The notes beneath the pieces are model-generated. The model was not told the origin of the DNA, ran no database searches, and saw nothing but the letters and a program-made list of their open reading frames with translations. Positions 27,629-36,445 of a DNA stretch of 64,000 bases are shown here, in pieces (positions within the stretch are counted from its first letter, which is position 1; each line of letters opens with the position of its first letter). The stretch comes from Curtobacterium sp. MCLR17_036 (lineage in GTDB: Bacteria; Actinomycetota; Actinomycetes; Actinomycetales; Microbacteriaceae), in NCBI RefSeq assembly GCF_003234445.2, contig NZ_CP126269.1, forward strand, positions 1,240,001 to 1,304,000. Reading direction: 5' to 3'. The position numbers and the translations under genes were made by a program.

Positions 27629-28948
27629 TCAGTTCGCGTGCGGGTGCAGGGCGTCGTAGCGGCGGAAGGACGGCACCAGCCGGAGCAGCAGCGCGACGAG
27701 CGCGACGATGAGCACGCCGCCGGTGATCGGCGGCCAGGCGATGCCCGCGGCGACGACCAGGCCGGCGTACAGGTCCCCGAGCCGCGGACCCCCGGTGACC
27801 ACGACGACGAAGATGCCCTGCAGCCGCCCGCGCATGCCGTCCGGCGACGCCGCCTGCAGGATCGTGTTCCGGAACACCGAGCTGACGTTGTCGGCGCCGC
27901 CCGCGAGTGCGAGGAAGAGCGCCGCCGCCCCGAGCGCCGGCAGGATGCCGACCGAGAACGTCTCGCCCGACCGGCCACCGAGCGCGTGCGCCAGCGCGAT
28001 GACCACACCGAACGCCGCGATCGCGCCGCCGTACGCGGTGATCGCCCAGCCGACCGCCTCGCCCTGGCGGCGCACGTGCCCGAGCGGGCCGGAGAACACG
28101 CTCGACAGCAGCGCGCCGATCGCGTACGCCGCCGTGAGCGTGCCGACCGTGATGGCACCGCCGCCGATGACGAGCGCGCCGATCGCGGGGAAGAGCACGC
28201 GGGGCTGCCCGAACGTCATCGCGACGATGTCGAGCACGAACGTCATCGTGATGTTCTTCGACCGGCGCAGGAACCTCGCGCCCTCGACGAGCGAGCCGAG
28301 CCCGGGGCGGAGCGCGCCGTGGTCGGCGGCCATCCGCGGCAGGGTGAAGACCCCGAGGAAGGCGAAGGTGAACAGCACGACGTCGATCGTGTACGTCGGG
28401 GCGAAGCCGACGCTGGCGATGAGGACGCCGGCGACCGCGGGGCCGATCGTGACCTGGAACCCCGAGGCGATGCCGCCGAGGGCGCTCGCCGCGGGCAGCA
28501 GGTCGGTGCCGACGAGCCGGGGCACGATCGCCGAGCGTGACGCGCCGCTGACCGTCGCGGCGACGGCGTTCACGGTGGCGAGCACGTAGAGCAGGACGAC
28601 GCTGTGCAGCCCGAGCCACGCGTGGGTGGCGATCAGGGCGACAGCGACCCACGCGATGATCGCGGACACGAGTGCGACGGTGCGGCGGTCGAAGGCGTCG
28701 GCGAGCATCCCGCCGTACAGGCCGGCGACGATCATCGGCAGCAGGGCGATGACGCCGACGAGCGCGACGGCGAAGGTGGAGTGCGTGATCTCGTAGACCT
28801 CGAGACCGACGGCCACGGTGGTCATCTGGGTGCCGATGCCCGCGACGGCGGTCCCCGCCCAGAGTCGGGCGAAGGCGGGGGAGCGGCGGAGCGGGGTGAG
28901 GTCGGCGAACAGGCGGCGGCGCGGCGGTGCGGGAGTGGGTCGTGTCAC
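27629..28948 (-). CDS. MFS transporter
   Basis: Major facilitator of 439 aa with about 12 TM segments. It starts LFADLTPLRRSPAFARLWAGTAVAGIGTQMTTVAVGLEVYEIT and has GLYGGMLADAFDRRTV, the loop 2-3 motif of the enterobactin-exporter/multidrug MFS group. Substrate unknown. The GTG at 28948 (VTRPTPAPPRRR) was chosen because the earlier in-frame codons would run into the divergent FKBP gene; AGAATG shortly upstream could act as -10. The 58-bp divergent gap to the FKBP gene leaves little space for regulators. Confidence 0.85.
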   Translation of the reverse strand: MTRPTPAPPRRRLFADLTPLRRSPAFARLWAGTAVAGIGTQMTTVAVGLEVYEITHSTFAVALVGVIALLPMIVAGLYGGMLADAFDRRTVALVSAIIAWVAVALIATHAWLGLHSVVLLYVLATVNAVAATVSGASRSAIVPRLVGTDLLPAASALGGIASGFQVTIGPAVAGVLIASVGFAPTYTIDVVLFTFAFLGVFTLPRMAADHGALRPGLGSLVEGARFLRRSKNITMTFVLDIVAMTFGQPRVLFPAIGALVIGGGAITVGTLTAAYAIGALLSSVFSGPLGHVRRQGEAVGWAITAYGGAIAAFGVVIALAHALGGRSGETFSVGILPALGAAALFLALAGGADNVSSVFRNTILQAASPDGMRGRLQGIFVVVVTGGPRLGDLYAGLVVAAGIAWPPITGGVLIVALVALLLRLVPSFRRYDALHPHAN

Positions 28949-29006
28949 GGTGGAACCATTCTGCTGGTTGCACGCCGGTTCCGGTGGCTCTGGTTGACTT
29001 GCGGGC

Positions 29007-29378
29007 ATGACTGACCTCAACAGCAAGCCCGAGTTCGACGCTCCCGAGGGCCCGGCCCCCACCGAACTCGTCATCACCGACATCGTCGAGGGCGACGGCG
29101 ACGTGGCGAGCGCCGGGTCGACCGTGAAGGTCCACTACGCCGGCGTCGAGTACGAGTCCGGCGAGGAGTTCGACAGCTCCTGGAACCGCGGCGAGCCGAT
29201 CGACTTCCCGCTCGCGGCCCTGGTGCGCGGCTGGCAGGAGGGCATCCCCGGCATGAAGGTCGGCGGACGCCGCAAGCTCGTCGTCCCGCCGGAGCTCGCC
29301 TACGGTCCCGCCGGCGGCGGGCACTTCCTGTCCGGCAAGACCCTGATCTTCGTCATCGACCTGCTCGGGGTGCGCTGA
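29007..29378 (+). CDS. FKBP-type peptidyl-prolyl cis-trans isomerase
   Basis: Single-domain cytosolic FKBP of 123 aa. VHYAGVEYESGEEFDSSWNRGEP, LVRGWQEGIPGMKVGGRRKLVVPPELAYG and LIFVIDLLGV match the whole FKBP fold, including the Asp, Phe and Tyr of the active site. No signal peptide is seen. TTGACT 7 bases before the ATG may act as a -10, giving a leaderless message. Its stop overlaps the ATG of the aldo/keto reductase (TGATG), so the two genes form an operon. Confidence 0.93.
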   Translation: MTDLNSKPEFDAPEGPAPTELVITDIVEGDGDVASAGSTVKVHYAGVEYESGEEFDSSWNRGEPIDFPLAALVRGWQEGIPGMKVGGRRKLVVPPELAYGPAGGGHFLSGKTLIFVIDLLGVR

Positions 29379-30214
29379 TGCAGGTCGGCGCCCCGACCAT
29401 CGAGCTGAACGACGGGCACCGGTTCCCGGAGCTCGGCCTCGGCACGTACGGCCTGAACGGCGACGAGGGTGCCGCGGCCGTCGGCACCGCGATCGCGAGC
29501 GGCTACCGGCTGCTCGACACCGCCCTGAACTACGGCAACGAGGACGCCGTCGGTCGCGCCGTCCGCGAGGCCGAGGTGGCGCGCGAGGACCTCGTCGTCA
29601 CGTCGAAGCTCCCCGGCCGGCACCACGGCTACGACGAGGCGCACCGGTCGATCGACGAGACCCTCGGCAACCTGGGCCTCGACTCCGTCGACCTGTACCT
29701 GATCCACTGGCCGAACCCCTCGGTGGACAAGTTCGTCGACACCTGGAAGGCGTTCGTCGACCTCCGTGACAGCGGCAAGGTCCGCTCGATCGGCGTTTCG
29801 AACTTCACGCCGGAGCACCTCCGTCGCATCGTCGACGCCACCGGGGTCGCCCCGGCCGTGAACCAGGTCGAGCTGCACCCGTACTTCCCGCAGGCCGAAC
29901 TGCGGAAGGTCCACCAGGAGCTCGGCATCGTGACCGAGAGCTGGAGCCCGCTGGCGAAGCGCTCGGAGCTGCTCACCGAGCAGCCGATCGTCGACGCCGC
30001 CGCTGCCCACGGCGTCGCGCCGGGTCAGGTCGTGCTCCGCTGGCACGTGCAGATCGGTGCGGTCCCGGTCCCGAAGTCGGGCGACGCCGCCCGCCAGCGG
30101 GAGAACCTCGACGTCTTCGGCTTCGAGCTGACCGACGACGAGGTGCGGGCGATCTCCGCGCTCGAGCGCGGACGGCTCTGGGACGGCGACCCGGACACGC
30201 ACGAAGAGATGTAG
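29378..30214 (+). CDS. Aldo/keto reductase
   Basis: NADPH-dependent aldo/keto reductase of 278 aa, the normal length. Catalytic tetrad members are visible: Asp in LLDTALNYGNED with its Tyr, Lys in VTSKLPGRHHGYDEAHRS and His in LYLIHWPNP. GVSNFTPEHL and the NADPH-binding VPVPKSGDAARQRENL complete the family pattern. Substrate not determinable; 2,5-diketo-gluconate reductase-like enzymes are close. It is coupled to the FKBP gene by TGATG and ends before a long hairpin. Confidence 0.9.
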   Translation: MQVGAPTIELNDGHRFPELGLGTYGLNGDEGAAAVGTAIASGYRLLDTALNYGNEDAVGRAVREAEVAREDLVVTSKLPGRHHGYDEAHRSIDETLGNLGLDSVDLYLIHWPNPSVDKFVDTWKAFVDLRDSGKVRSIGVSNFTPEHLRRIVDATGVAPAVNQVELHPYFPQAELRKVHQELGIVTESWSPLAKRSELLTEQPIVDAAAAHGVAPGQVVLRWHVQIGAVPVPKSGDAARQRENLDVFGFELTDDEVRAISALERGRLWDGDPDTHEEM

Positions 30215-30310
30215 CGGCTCGCTCGCCGGAACCAGGTTCCGAACACGGCACCGTGGAGATCCGCGGTGCTGTGCCCGGAACGCGGTGTTCGACGGGCGGA
30301 ACCGGGTTCC

Positions 30311-30352
30311 GGACGGGAGGCGCGTGGCGGGTCCGCCACGCGCCTCCCGTCC
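30311..30352. terminator. GGGAGGC-family terminator hairpin
   Basis: Near-perfect arms of about 19-20 bp (30311-30330 and 30333-30352) beginning GGACGGGAGGCGCGTGGCGG with a very tight loop, after the aldo/keto reductase gene. Upstream, GGAACCAGGTTCC and GGAACCGGGTTCC (about 30229-30310) form smaller palindromes. Confidence 0.8.
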
Positions 30353-30425
30353 GTCACGGGTCAGGCGTCCTGCGGTGTCGGTCCTGCGGGACTACACTGG
30401 GTTCCCCTGTCCCGAAGGGTTGTAC

Positions 30426-32669
30426 GTGTCCGAACCGACCGAGATCGACCGCGAACGCGGCTACGTGGACGGCCTCTTCGGCCGCCTCGACGAGCTGACC
30501 GCCGAGGCCGAGCAGCGTCTCGCCGAGACCCGTCGTCAGGCGGTCGGCGGGAACCACCAGAGCCGCAGCGAACGCGACGCGTACGCACGGCTCTACGAGG
30601 ACACCATCGCCACGCTCGAGCGCGTGGGGGACCGCCTGGTCTTCGGGCGGCTCGAGGTGTCCGAACCCGAGGACCCCGACGACACCTTCCGGTACATCGG
30701 CCGCGTCGGACTCCGAGACGCCGCGCACCGGCCGCTGCTGCTCGACTGGCGCGTCCCCGGCGCGAGCGCCTTCTACCAGGCGACCGCGGCCCACCCGATG
30801 GGCATGCGTGCCCGGCGCCACCTGTCCCTGCAGGGGCGGCGGGTCGTCGGCGTCGAGGACGAGGTCTTCGACGCCTCGCTGTACGACGACGAGCGGACCC
30901 ACCTGCAGGGCGAGGGCGCGCTGCTCGCCGCGGTGACCGCCGAGCGCACCGGCCGGATGACCGACATCGTCGCGACGATCCAGGGCGAGCAGGACCGCAT
31001 CATCCGCTCCCCGCTCGAGGGCGTGCTCATCGTGCAGGGCGGCCCCGGCACCGGCAAGACCGCCGTCGCCCTGCACCGCGCCGCCTACCTGCTGTACTCG
31101 TACCGCGAGCGACTCCGGGGCTCCGGCGTGCTCATGGTCGGCCCGTCATCGGCGTTCCTGACGTACATCGAGCAGGTGCTGCCGTCGCTCGGCGAGACCG
31201 GTGTCGTGATGGCCTCGCTCGGGTCGCTGTACCCGGGGGTGCACGCGACGGTGCACGACTCGCGGGACGTCGCCGCGGTGAAGGGTGCCGCGCGGACGGC
31301 CTCGCTCCTGCGCCGCGCGGTCCGCTCGCGCCAGGTCGTGCCGACCGAGTCCGTCACGCTCGACGTCGAGGGCGAGCGGCTCGTCGTCCCGCCGCAGCTC
31401 GTCGCCGACGCGATGAAGCGGGCGCAGGACCGCGGTAAGCCGCACAACGTCGCCCGTGTCACGTTCAACAAGATCGCCCTCGACGCGATGACCCGCCTGC
31501 TCGCCGACCAGCTGCGCGAACGCGGCACCACGGTCGACGAAGCCGACGAGAAGGTCCTGCGCGAGGACATCCGGAGCTCCTACGACGCCCGGGTGCTGCT
31601 CAACACGGCGTGGCTGCCCCTGCCGCCGGAGAAGTTCCTCGAGGACCTCTACGCCCGGCCGAACTGGCTCGCCTCGCTCACCCCGGACTGGACCCCCGAG
31701 CGCCGCGCCCTGCTGCAGCGTCCCCGGGGCGCCGGGTGGACCGTCGAGGACGTCCCCCTGCTCGACGAGGCCGCCGAACTGCTCGGCCCGTTCGACCCCA
31801 CCGGCGGCGCCGCCAAGCGCGCGGCCAAGGCCAGCCGGAACCGCGACATCGAGAACGCCCGCCAGGCGATCGAGAACATGGGCGTCGAGGGCATCGTCAC
31901 GGCCGAGCAGGTCGCCGGCTCCTTTGCCGAGGGCGGCGACCCGCGCTCCACCGCCGAGCGCGCCGCCGAGGACCGCGAGTGGACCTACGGGCACATCGTC
32001 GTCGACGAGGCCCAGGAGCTCTCGCCCATGCAGTGGCGCGTGCTCGCCCGCCGCAACCCACTCCGGTCGTTCACGATCGTCGGCGACATGGCGCAGGGTT
32101 CCTCGCCCGGCGCGGCACGCACGTGGGACGACGTCATCGGCGCCCTCGCCCGCCGCCGGCGCGGCCGTGCCCCGCAGGTGCCGCTCGACCACCGCGTGGA
32201 GCAGCTCACCGTGAACTACCGCACGCCGCGCTCCATCGTGCTCGCCGCGGGGGAGTACGCCGACGCCGCCGGGCTGACGGTCACCCGCAACGAGGCCGTC
32301 CGCGACGGCGACCCCGTCGAACGCGTCCGGGCGTCCCGCCCCGACCTGCTCGACACCGTCGCCGCGGTGGCGGACGCCGAACGGGCGCGCATCGGCTCGG
32401 GCACCATCGGCGTGATCGTCCCCGAGTCCCAGGTCGACGCCGTGCGGCAGCGCCTCACCCGTACCGAGGCCGACGTGCGGGGGCTCGCGTCGCCGCAGGC
32501 AGGGTCCCTCACGGTCCTGACCGGTGCGGACGCCAAGGGGCTCGAGTTCGACGGCGTGCTGCTCGTCGACCCCGACGGCGTCGGCGCCGACGCGGCACGG
32601 GCCGCGGCGGCGGTCTACGTCGCGATGACCCGACCGACCCGCCGCCTGACCGTCATCGACGTCGACTGA
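30426..32669 (+). CDS. helD: HelD-type UvrD-like helicase (RNA polymerase recycling factor)
   Basis: Superfamily 1 ATPase of 747 aa. The N-terminal coiled region (RERGYVDGLFGRLDELTAEAEQRLAETRR) and the large insert between the ATPase halves are typical of HelD/HelR, which removes stalled or rifampicin-bound RNA polymerase. Walker A GGPGTGKTAVALHRAAYLLY lies near residue 205-216, the DEAQE box near 525, and the C-terminal motifs TGADAKGLEFDGV and YVAMTRPTRRL are present. GTG 30426 follows a GAAGGG ribosome site; TACACT at 30393-30398 gives a short leader. In actinobacteria a HelD paralogue can protect against rifamycins; whether this one does is not known. Confidence 0.87.
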   Translation: MSEPTEIDRERGYVDGLFGRLDELTAEAEQRLAETRRQAVGGNHQSRSERDAYARLYEDTIATLERVGDRLVFGRLEVSEPEDPDDTFRYIGRVGLRDAAHRPLLLDWRVPGASAFYQATAAHPMGMRARRHLSLQGRRVVGVEDEVFDASLYDDERTHLQGEGALLAAVTAERTGRMTDIVATIQGEQDRIIRSPLEGVLIVQGGPGTGKTAVALHRAAYLLYSYRERLRGSGVLMVGPSSAFLTYIEQVLPSLGETGVVMASLGSLYPGVHATVHDSRDVAAVKGAARTASLLRRAVRSRQVVPTESVTLDVEGERLVVPPQLVADAMKRAQDRGKPHNVARVTFNKIALDAMTRLLADQLRERGTTVDEADEKVLREDIRSSYDARVLLNTAWLPLPPEKFLEDLYARPNWLASLTPDWTPERRALLQRPRGAGWTVEDVPLLDEAAELLGPFDPTGGAAKRAAKASRNRDIENARQAIENMGVEGIVTAEQVAGSFAEGGDPRSTAERAAEDREWTYGHIVVDEAQELSPMQWRVLARRNPLRSFTIVGDMAQGSSPGAARTWDDVIGALARRRRGRAPQVPLDHRVEQLTVNYRTPRSIVLAAGEYADAAGLTVTRNEAVRDGDPVERVRASRPDLLDTVAAVADAERARIGSGTIGVIVPESQVDAVRQRLTRTEADVRGLASPQAGSLTVLTGADAKGLEFDGVLLVDPDGVGADAARAAAAVYVAMTRPTRRLTVIDVD

Positions 32670-32697
32670 CGGCGGCGCGCGGGTCGCCGCGCACTCC

Positions 32698-32816
32698 GTG
32701 CGCAGGAACGGTCGGAGCCGTCGGTGCGACGCGACCGTTCCTGCTCACGATCCGTGGGTGGTGGCGTCGCCGCGGGGCGGACGGGAGGCCCGGTGCGGGC
32801 CCGCCACGGGCCTCCC
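32698..32816. terminator. Two hairpins between converging genes
   Basis: The first (arms 32698-32714 and 32732-32748, one mismatch) is a diverged GTGAGCAGAA-family copy reading GTGCGCAGGAACGGTCG. The second (GGGAGGCCCG at 32783-32792 with CGGGCCTCCC at 32807-32816) is a GGGAGGC-family copy. Together they separate the HelD and emfourin-like genes. Confidence 0.75.
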
Positions 32817-32819
32817 GGC

Positions 32820-33089
32820 TCAGGTCTGGTCGCCCTCCGACTGCACCCGCGCGACCAGGTCGGCCCACGGACCGTCGAGTCGGCGGCCGGGGATCGTCAC
32901 GGTCGTGCGCTCGACGGTGATCGTCCAGCTGAAGTCGTCGGGGACCGGCGCGTCCGTCGGGGCGGGGCTGCGTTGCAGGGCGTCGAGGACGTCCGACCAC
33001 GCCGAGGGGTCGCCGGCGGCGTCGGTGTCGACCCGCCAGCGCCGCGTGGTGCCGGCGAAGCCCCCGGTGCGGCGGACCTCGATGCGCAT
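32820..33089 (-). CDS. Emfourin-like protealysin inhibitor
   Basis: Small 89-aa protein starting MRIEVRRTGGFAGTTRRWRV and ending PWADLVARVQ, the pattern of emfourin, the inhibitor encoded next to protealysin-type M4 proteases. It lies 30 bp after the protease stop on the same strand, as in known protealysin-emfourin pairs. TACCGT at 33097-33102 is 7 bases before the ATG, so it may also be transcribed alone, allowing inhibitor without protease. Inhibition of the neighbouring protease is inferred from family and position. Confidence 0.85.
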   Translation of the reverse strand: MRIEVRRTGGFAGTTRRWRVDTDAAGDPSAWSDVLDALQRSPAPTDAPVPDDFSWTITVERTTVTIPGRRLDGPWADLVARVQSEGDQT

Positions 33090-33118
33090 GGCTCCGACGG
33101 TACGCCGCCCGGCGTCGG

Positions 33119-34168
33119 TCAGGCGAGCACGCCCACGGTCTGCCAGGCCGTGCGGACGGCGGTCTGCTGGGCGGAGCCGTCGCCGAAGCGGGTGCCGGCG
33201 GCGTCGACGGTGACGGTCGCGAAGCCGGCGAAGTCGATCGACGCCGTGACCGACGACGAGGTCAGGGCATCCCACCAGACCGCACCCGCCCCCTGCCAGG
33301 CGTACCCGCCGATGGCGGTGGCGGCCAGGAAGAACGCGTGGTTCGGGATGCCCGAGTTCGTGTGCACGCCGCCCTGGTCGTCGGTGGTGTCGACGTACCC
33401 GGCCATCGTCGCCGGCTGGGGGTCCTTGCCGAGCACCGGGTCGTCGTACGCGGTGCCCGGCGCCCGCATCGACCGGAGTGCGACGCCGTGGACCGCCTCG
33501 GTGAACAGTCCCTCGCCGATCAGCCAGGACGCCTGCTCGGCGGTCTGCCCGGCGGTGTACTGGGCGACGAGGGAGCCGAACACGTCGCTGACCGACTCGT
33601 TGAGCGCGCCGGACTGGCCCTGGTAGGTGAGGTCGGCGGTGTACTGCGTCACGCCGTGGGCGAGCTCGTGGCCGATGACGTCGAGGGCGACGGTGAACCG
33701 TCGGAAGACCTCACCGTCGCCGTCCCCGAAGACCATCCGCGAGCCGTTCCAGTAGGCGTTGTCGTAGTCCTGCCCGAAGTGCACGGTGGCGTCGAGCGGC
33801 AGTCCGGCGCCGTCGACCGACACCCGGTCGAACACGTCGAGCCAGAAGGCGTGCGTCGCGCCGAGGCCGGCGTAGGCCTCGTCGACGGCGGCGTCACCGG
33901 AGTCGGCGTCACCCTCGCGCCGCACGACCCTCCCCGGCAGGGTCGTCGAGCCGTGGGCGTCCGACACGGTGCGTCGAGGGGACCGGTCGACGGTGCCGGC
34001 GACCTGCTGCGGCGCGGTCAGGTGCTGCTCCTTGGGGGACCGGACGGTGTCCAGGGACGCCAGCGCGGTGCGCGCGGCGGAGGCCGCCCGGGGGTACGCG
34101 TCGGCGTCGGCGACGGCGCGGAGCAGGTACGGCGGGACGACGGAGCGGATGCGGTCGGTCGCGGTCAT
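33119..34168 (-). CDS. Protealysin-like M4 metalloprotease
   Basis: Thermolysin-family zinc protease of 349 aa. A short propeptide contains IRSVVPPYLLRAVA with the PPxLL-like motif of protealysin precursors. Zinc motif HELAHG is near residues 168-173, the third ligand in ALNESVSDVFG, and the transition-state His in GGVHTNSGIPNHAF. No signal peptide is seen, as in protealysins, so it may act inside the cell or leave by a non-Sec route. ATG 34168 was chosen as first residue of the propeptide. It sits 30 bp upstream of its likely inhibitor gene. Confidence 0.9.
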   Translation of the reverse strand: MTATDRIRSVVPPYLLRAVADADAYPRAASAARTALASLDTVRSPKEQHLTAPQQVAGTVDRSPRRTVSDAHGSTTLPGRVVRREGDADSGDAAVDEAYAGLGATHAFWLDVFDRVSVDGAGLPLDATVHFGQDYDNAYWNGSRMVFGDGDGEVFRRFTVALDVIGHELAHGVTQYTADLTYQGQSGALNESVSDVFGSLVAQYTAGQTAEQASWLIGEGLFTEAVHGVALRSMRAPGTAYDDPVLGKDPQPATMAGYVDTTDDQGGVHTNSGIPNHAFFLAATAIGGYAWQGAGAVWWDALTSSSVTASIDFAGFATVTVDAAGTRFGDGSAQQTAVRTAWQTVGVLA

Positions 34169-34212
34169 GCGCTCATGGAACCACCGGGTACCGACACCCG
34201 GTCGGGCCGATG

Positions 34213-35319
34213 TCAGTCGCGGGCGCGGTGCTCCACGAGTGCGAGGGCGTACGCCTCCCACCACCGGCCGGCGGGCGGGCCGCCGTTGCAGCTGCCGTCG
34301 CTGAGCCCGGGGGTCTTCACCCAGAGCAGGGCGTCCAGCCGGGTCGTGCCGCCGGCGACGTGCGGTGCCTGCCCGAGTCCGGCGCCCTCGGGGTTGCACC
34401 AGGTGCCGCGCCAGCCGCGGCCGTTCCGGGACACGTCGACGACGAAGTGCGGGTCGCCGCCGATCGCGTCGGCGAGCCGGTCGGCGTAGGCGCGCTCCTG
34501 GTCGACCCGGTAGAAGTTCGACACGTTCGTGAAGAACCCCTGCACCCGGTCGACCCCGGCCCGGCGGAGCCGGTCGGCCATGGTGTCGACGGGCACCCGG
34601 TTCTCGTTCCCGCCGTCGAGGTACACGGTCAGCCCGTGTCCGGACAACGCGTCGACGGCCTTCCGCAGCAGGGGCAGGCGGGTGTCCCGCAACCGGTCGC
34701 ACTTGCCGATCTGCGCGACGGAGTCCGGCTCGACGAGCACCACGGCGCCCGAGCCGGACATCGACTCGGCAGCGGAGCGGACCCACGGCAGGTACGCGTC
34801 GGCCTCGGTGCCGCCGCGCGAGTAGTTCCCGCAGTCGCGGTCGGGCACGTTGTACAGGACGAACACCGGGGTCGCGTCGGCACGCTCGGCGGCGCGGACG
34901 ACGGTCCGGACCGTCTCGCGGGTCGCCGACCGCGAGGTGTCGGTGAGCCAGGTGGCGATCGGCTGGTCAGCGATGGCGGCGATCCGGTCAGCGGTGTCCT
35001 CGCGGCCCTCGGCGCGTGCTCGTCGTTCCCGGATGCCGGGCTGGTTCACGGCCTCGGGCTGACGGGCGAGCCCGCCGGGGAAGGCGTCGGCGGCCGACTT
35101 CCGCCCGACGACGGGGCGGTCCGTCGACGCTGAGGGACCGGCGGTCCCGTCCGGTCCTGCGGCGTCCCGGTGCCCGCCGGAGGGGCCGACCACGACGACC
35201 GTCGTCACGACCGCCGCGACGACGAGCCCTGCGGCGGCGATCCACGCCCACTGCCGACGGCCGTGGGCGCGAGCGCGGCGGGGTCGGGTGGATCGGGTGG
35301 GCCCGTGCTGGTGCGGCAT
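34213..35319 (-). CDS. Glycoside hydrolase family 6 (endoglucanase/cellobiohydrolase-like)
   Basis: Secreted or membrane-anchored GH6 enzyme of 368 aa. After a basic N-terminus there is one TM/signal segment (WIAAAGLVVAAVVTTVVVV, residues 24-43), a linker rich in Ser/Thr/Pro, then the catalytic domain. VLYNVPDRDCGNYSRGG holds the general acid Asp, VVLVEPDSVAQ is the second signature, and CNPEGAGLGQAP with LLWVKTPGLSDGSCNGGP form the C-terminal substrate site. No carbohydrate-binding module is seen. ATG 35319 follows GGGAGGA by 7 bases. Likely acts on beta-1,4-glucans outside the cell. Confidence 0.9.
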   Translation of the reverse strand: MPHQHGPTRSTRPRRARAHGRRQWAWIAAAGLVVAAVVTTVVVVGPSGGHRDAAGPDGTAGPSASTDRPVVGRKSAADAFPGGLARQPEAVNQPGIRERRARAEGREDTADRIAAIADQPIATWLTDTSRSATRETVRTVVRAAERADATPVFVLYNVPDRDCGNYSRGGTEADAYLPWVRSAAESMSGSGAVVLVEPDSVAQIGKCDRLRDTRLPLLRKAVDALSGHGLTVYLDGGNENRVPVDTMADRLRRAGVDRVQGFFTNVSNFYRVDQERAYADRLADAIGGDPHFVVDVSRNGRGWRGTWCNPEGAGLGQAPHVAGGTTRLDALLWVKTPGLSDGSCNGGPPAGRWWEAYALALVEHRARD

Positions 35320-35489
35320 GCGGCGGTCCTCCCTGGACGTGACCGTCGGGTCGGGCGTGGACGCCCCGGTCCATGCTGTCAGGTCCGGGTGCGCCGTGGC
35401 CAGTGCCCGCCTGCGCCGTCCGGGCGCCGTGCGCGCGGCTCCCAGGAGCGCTCCAGCGACCGTGCAGGAGCGTGCAGCACACTGACCCG

Positions 35490-35936
35490 GTGTTCCGACG
35501 ACTCCTCCTCCTCGCCCTGACCGCGGCGTACGCCTGGGTGATCTGGCGAATGACGCTGACCCCGCAGGTCTTCACCTCGGCGCAGAACTCGCTCGTGCTG
35601 CACGCCATCGCGTGGGTGCAGCAGCTGCCGCACGGCACGTGGTTCACGTACGAGCGCACCGAGTTCCTCGCCAACATCGCGATGTTCGTGCCCGTGGGTG
35701 CGCTCGCCGCACTCTGGCTGCCGCGCCGCTGGTGGATCCTCGGTGCCCTGGTCGCCGTGGCGCTGTCGACCGGCATCGAGTTCGCGCAGGCCACCTACCT
35801 GCCGTACCGCGTCGCCGACCCGCGGGACGTCCTGTCGAACGGCCTGGGCGGGCTGCTCGGCGCCACGCTCGTCGGACTCGTCCGGAGCCTGCTGCCCGCG
35901 CCGCGGCGTCGCCGTCTGCGGGCCAGGACCGCCTAG
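35490..35936 (+). CDS. VanZ-family membrane protein
   Basis: Predicted 148-aa membrane protein with about four TM segments. AYAWVIWRMTLTPQVF, TEFLANIAMFVPVGAL and STGIEFAQATYLPYRVADPRDVLSNGLGGLLGA are typical of VanZ-like proteins (linked to teicoplanin resistance in vanA clusters but of unclear chemistry). No other van genes are here. GTG 35490 is a few bases after CACACT, so a leaderless message is possible. It ends 8 bp before the rpsO promoter. Confidence 0.85.
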   Translation: MFRRLLLLALTAAYAWVIWRMTLTPQVFTSAQNSLVLHAIAWVQQLPHGTWFTYERTEFLANIAMFVPVGALAALWLPRRWWILGALVAVALSTGIEFAQATYLPYRVADPRDVLSNGLGGLLGATLVGLVRSLLPAPRRRRLRARTA

Positions 35937-35944
35937 ATCTCTGG

Positions 35945-36037
35945 TAGTCTTGCGCGGTTGCCGTCGAACGGCCGCGGACAAAGAGCGCTCGTGCATCAGG
36001 CACGGGCACCGCGCAACGGACAGGAAGGGGATCATCC
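35945..36037 (+). promoter_or_regulatory. rpsO promoter and leader
   Basis: A TAGTCT -10 hexamer at 35945-35950 gives a leader of about 80 nt with short palindromes (for example GTGC...GCAC near 35990-36004) and a GGAAGGGG ribosome site. S15 often represses its own mRNA; such control is possible here but not shown. Confidence 0.6.
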
Positions 36038-36307
36038 ATGGCACTTGACGCGAAGGTCAAGCAGGAGATCATCGAAGAGTACGCGACCCACCCGGGCGAC
36101 ACCGGATCCCCCGAGGTCCAGGTCGCCGTTCTGACGCGTCGCATCAACGACCTGAACGAGCACCTCAAGGAGCACAAGCACGACCACCACTCGCGTCGTG
36201 GTCTGCTGCTCATGGTCGGTCAGCGTCGCCGTCTCCTCGGTTACCTCTCCGACGTCGACATCGCCCGCTACCGCACGCTCATCGAGCGTCTCGGCCTGCG
36301 TCGCTAG
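36038..36307 (+). CDS. rpsO: 30S ribosomal protein S15
   Basis: 89-aa S15, full length. [40 protein letters not shown] and RRRLLGYL are diagnostic. It binds 16S rRNA in the 30S platform. It ends at a strong hairpin terminator. In many bacteria pnp follows directly; here pnp lies 2.2 kb further on, behind two unrelated genes. Confidence 0.98.
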   Translation: MALDAKVKQEIIEEYATHPGDTGSPEVQVAVLTRRINDLNEHLKEHKHDHHSRRGLLLMVGQRRRLLGYLSDVDIARYRTLIERLGLRR

Positions 36308-36329
36308 TCGACCGACCCACGGCTTGACC

Positions 36330-36365
36330 GAACGCCCCGGCCCTCGTACGAGGACCGGGGCGTTC
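36330..36365 (+). terminator. rpsO terminator
   Basis: Arms GAACGCCCCGG (36330-36340) and CCGGGGCGTTC (36355-36365) with an inner CTCG/CGAG pairing. It lies 23 bp after the rpsO stop and has no long T-tract. Confidence 0.8.
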
Positions 36366-36445
36366 TCCGTTCCCGGGGAATGCTCGCCGGGCAGGTCCGG
36401 TTGGATGCTATGTTCATGCAAACGCATCGAAAGTCGGGACCCACC

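Noticed and set aside
27381..29324. N-terminal extension making the YihY protein 1009 aa
   Set aside because: The extension is antisense-like, Arg-rich and lies across the MFS and FKBP genes; the family starts at ATG 27380, which has a close -10.
32697..32816. A tRNA or other RNA gene in the HelD-emfourin gap
   Set aside because: Only simple hairpins are present; no cloverleaf or conserved RNA motif is visible.
35490..35936. Glycopeptide resistance cluster suggested by the VanZ-like gene
   Set aside because: No vanH/A/X/Y/S/R-type gene is adjacent; lone VanZ-like proteins are common.
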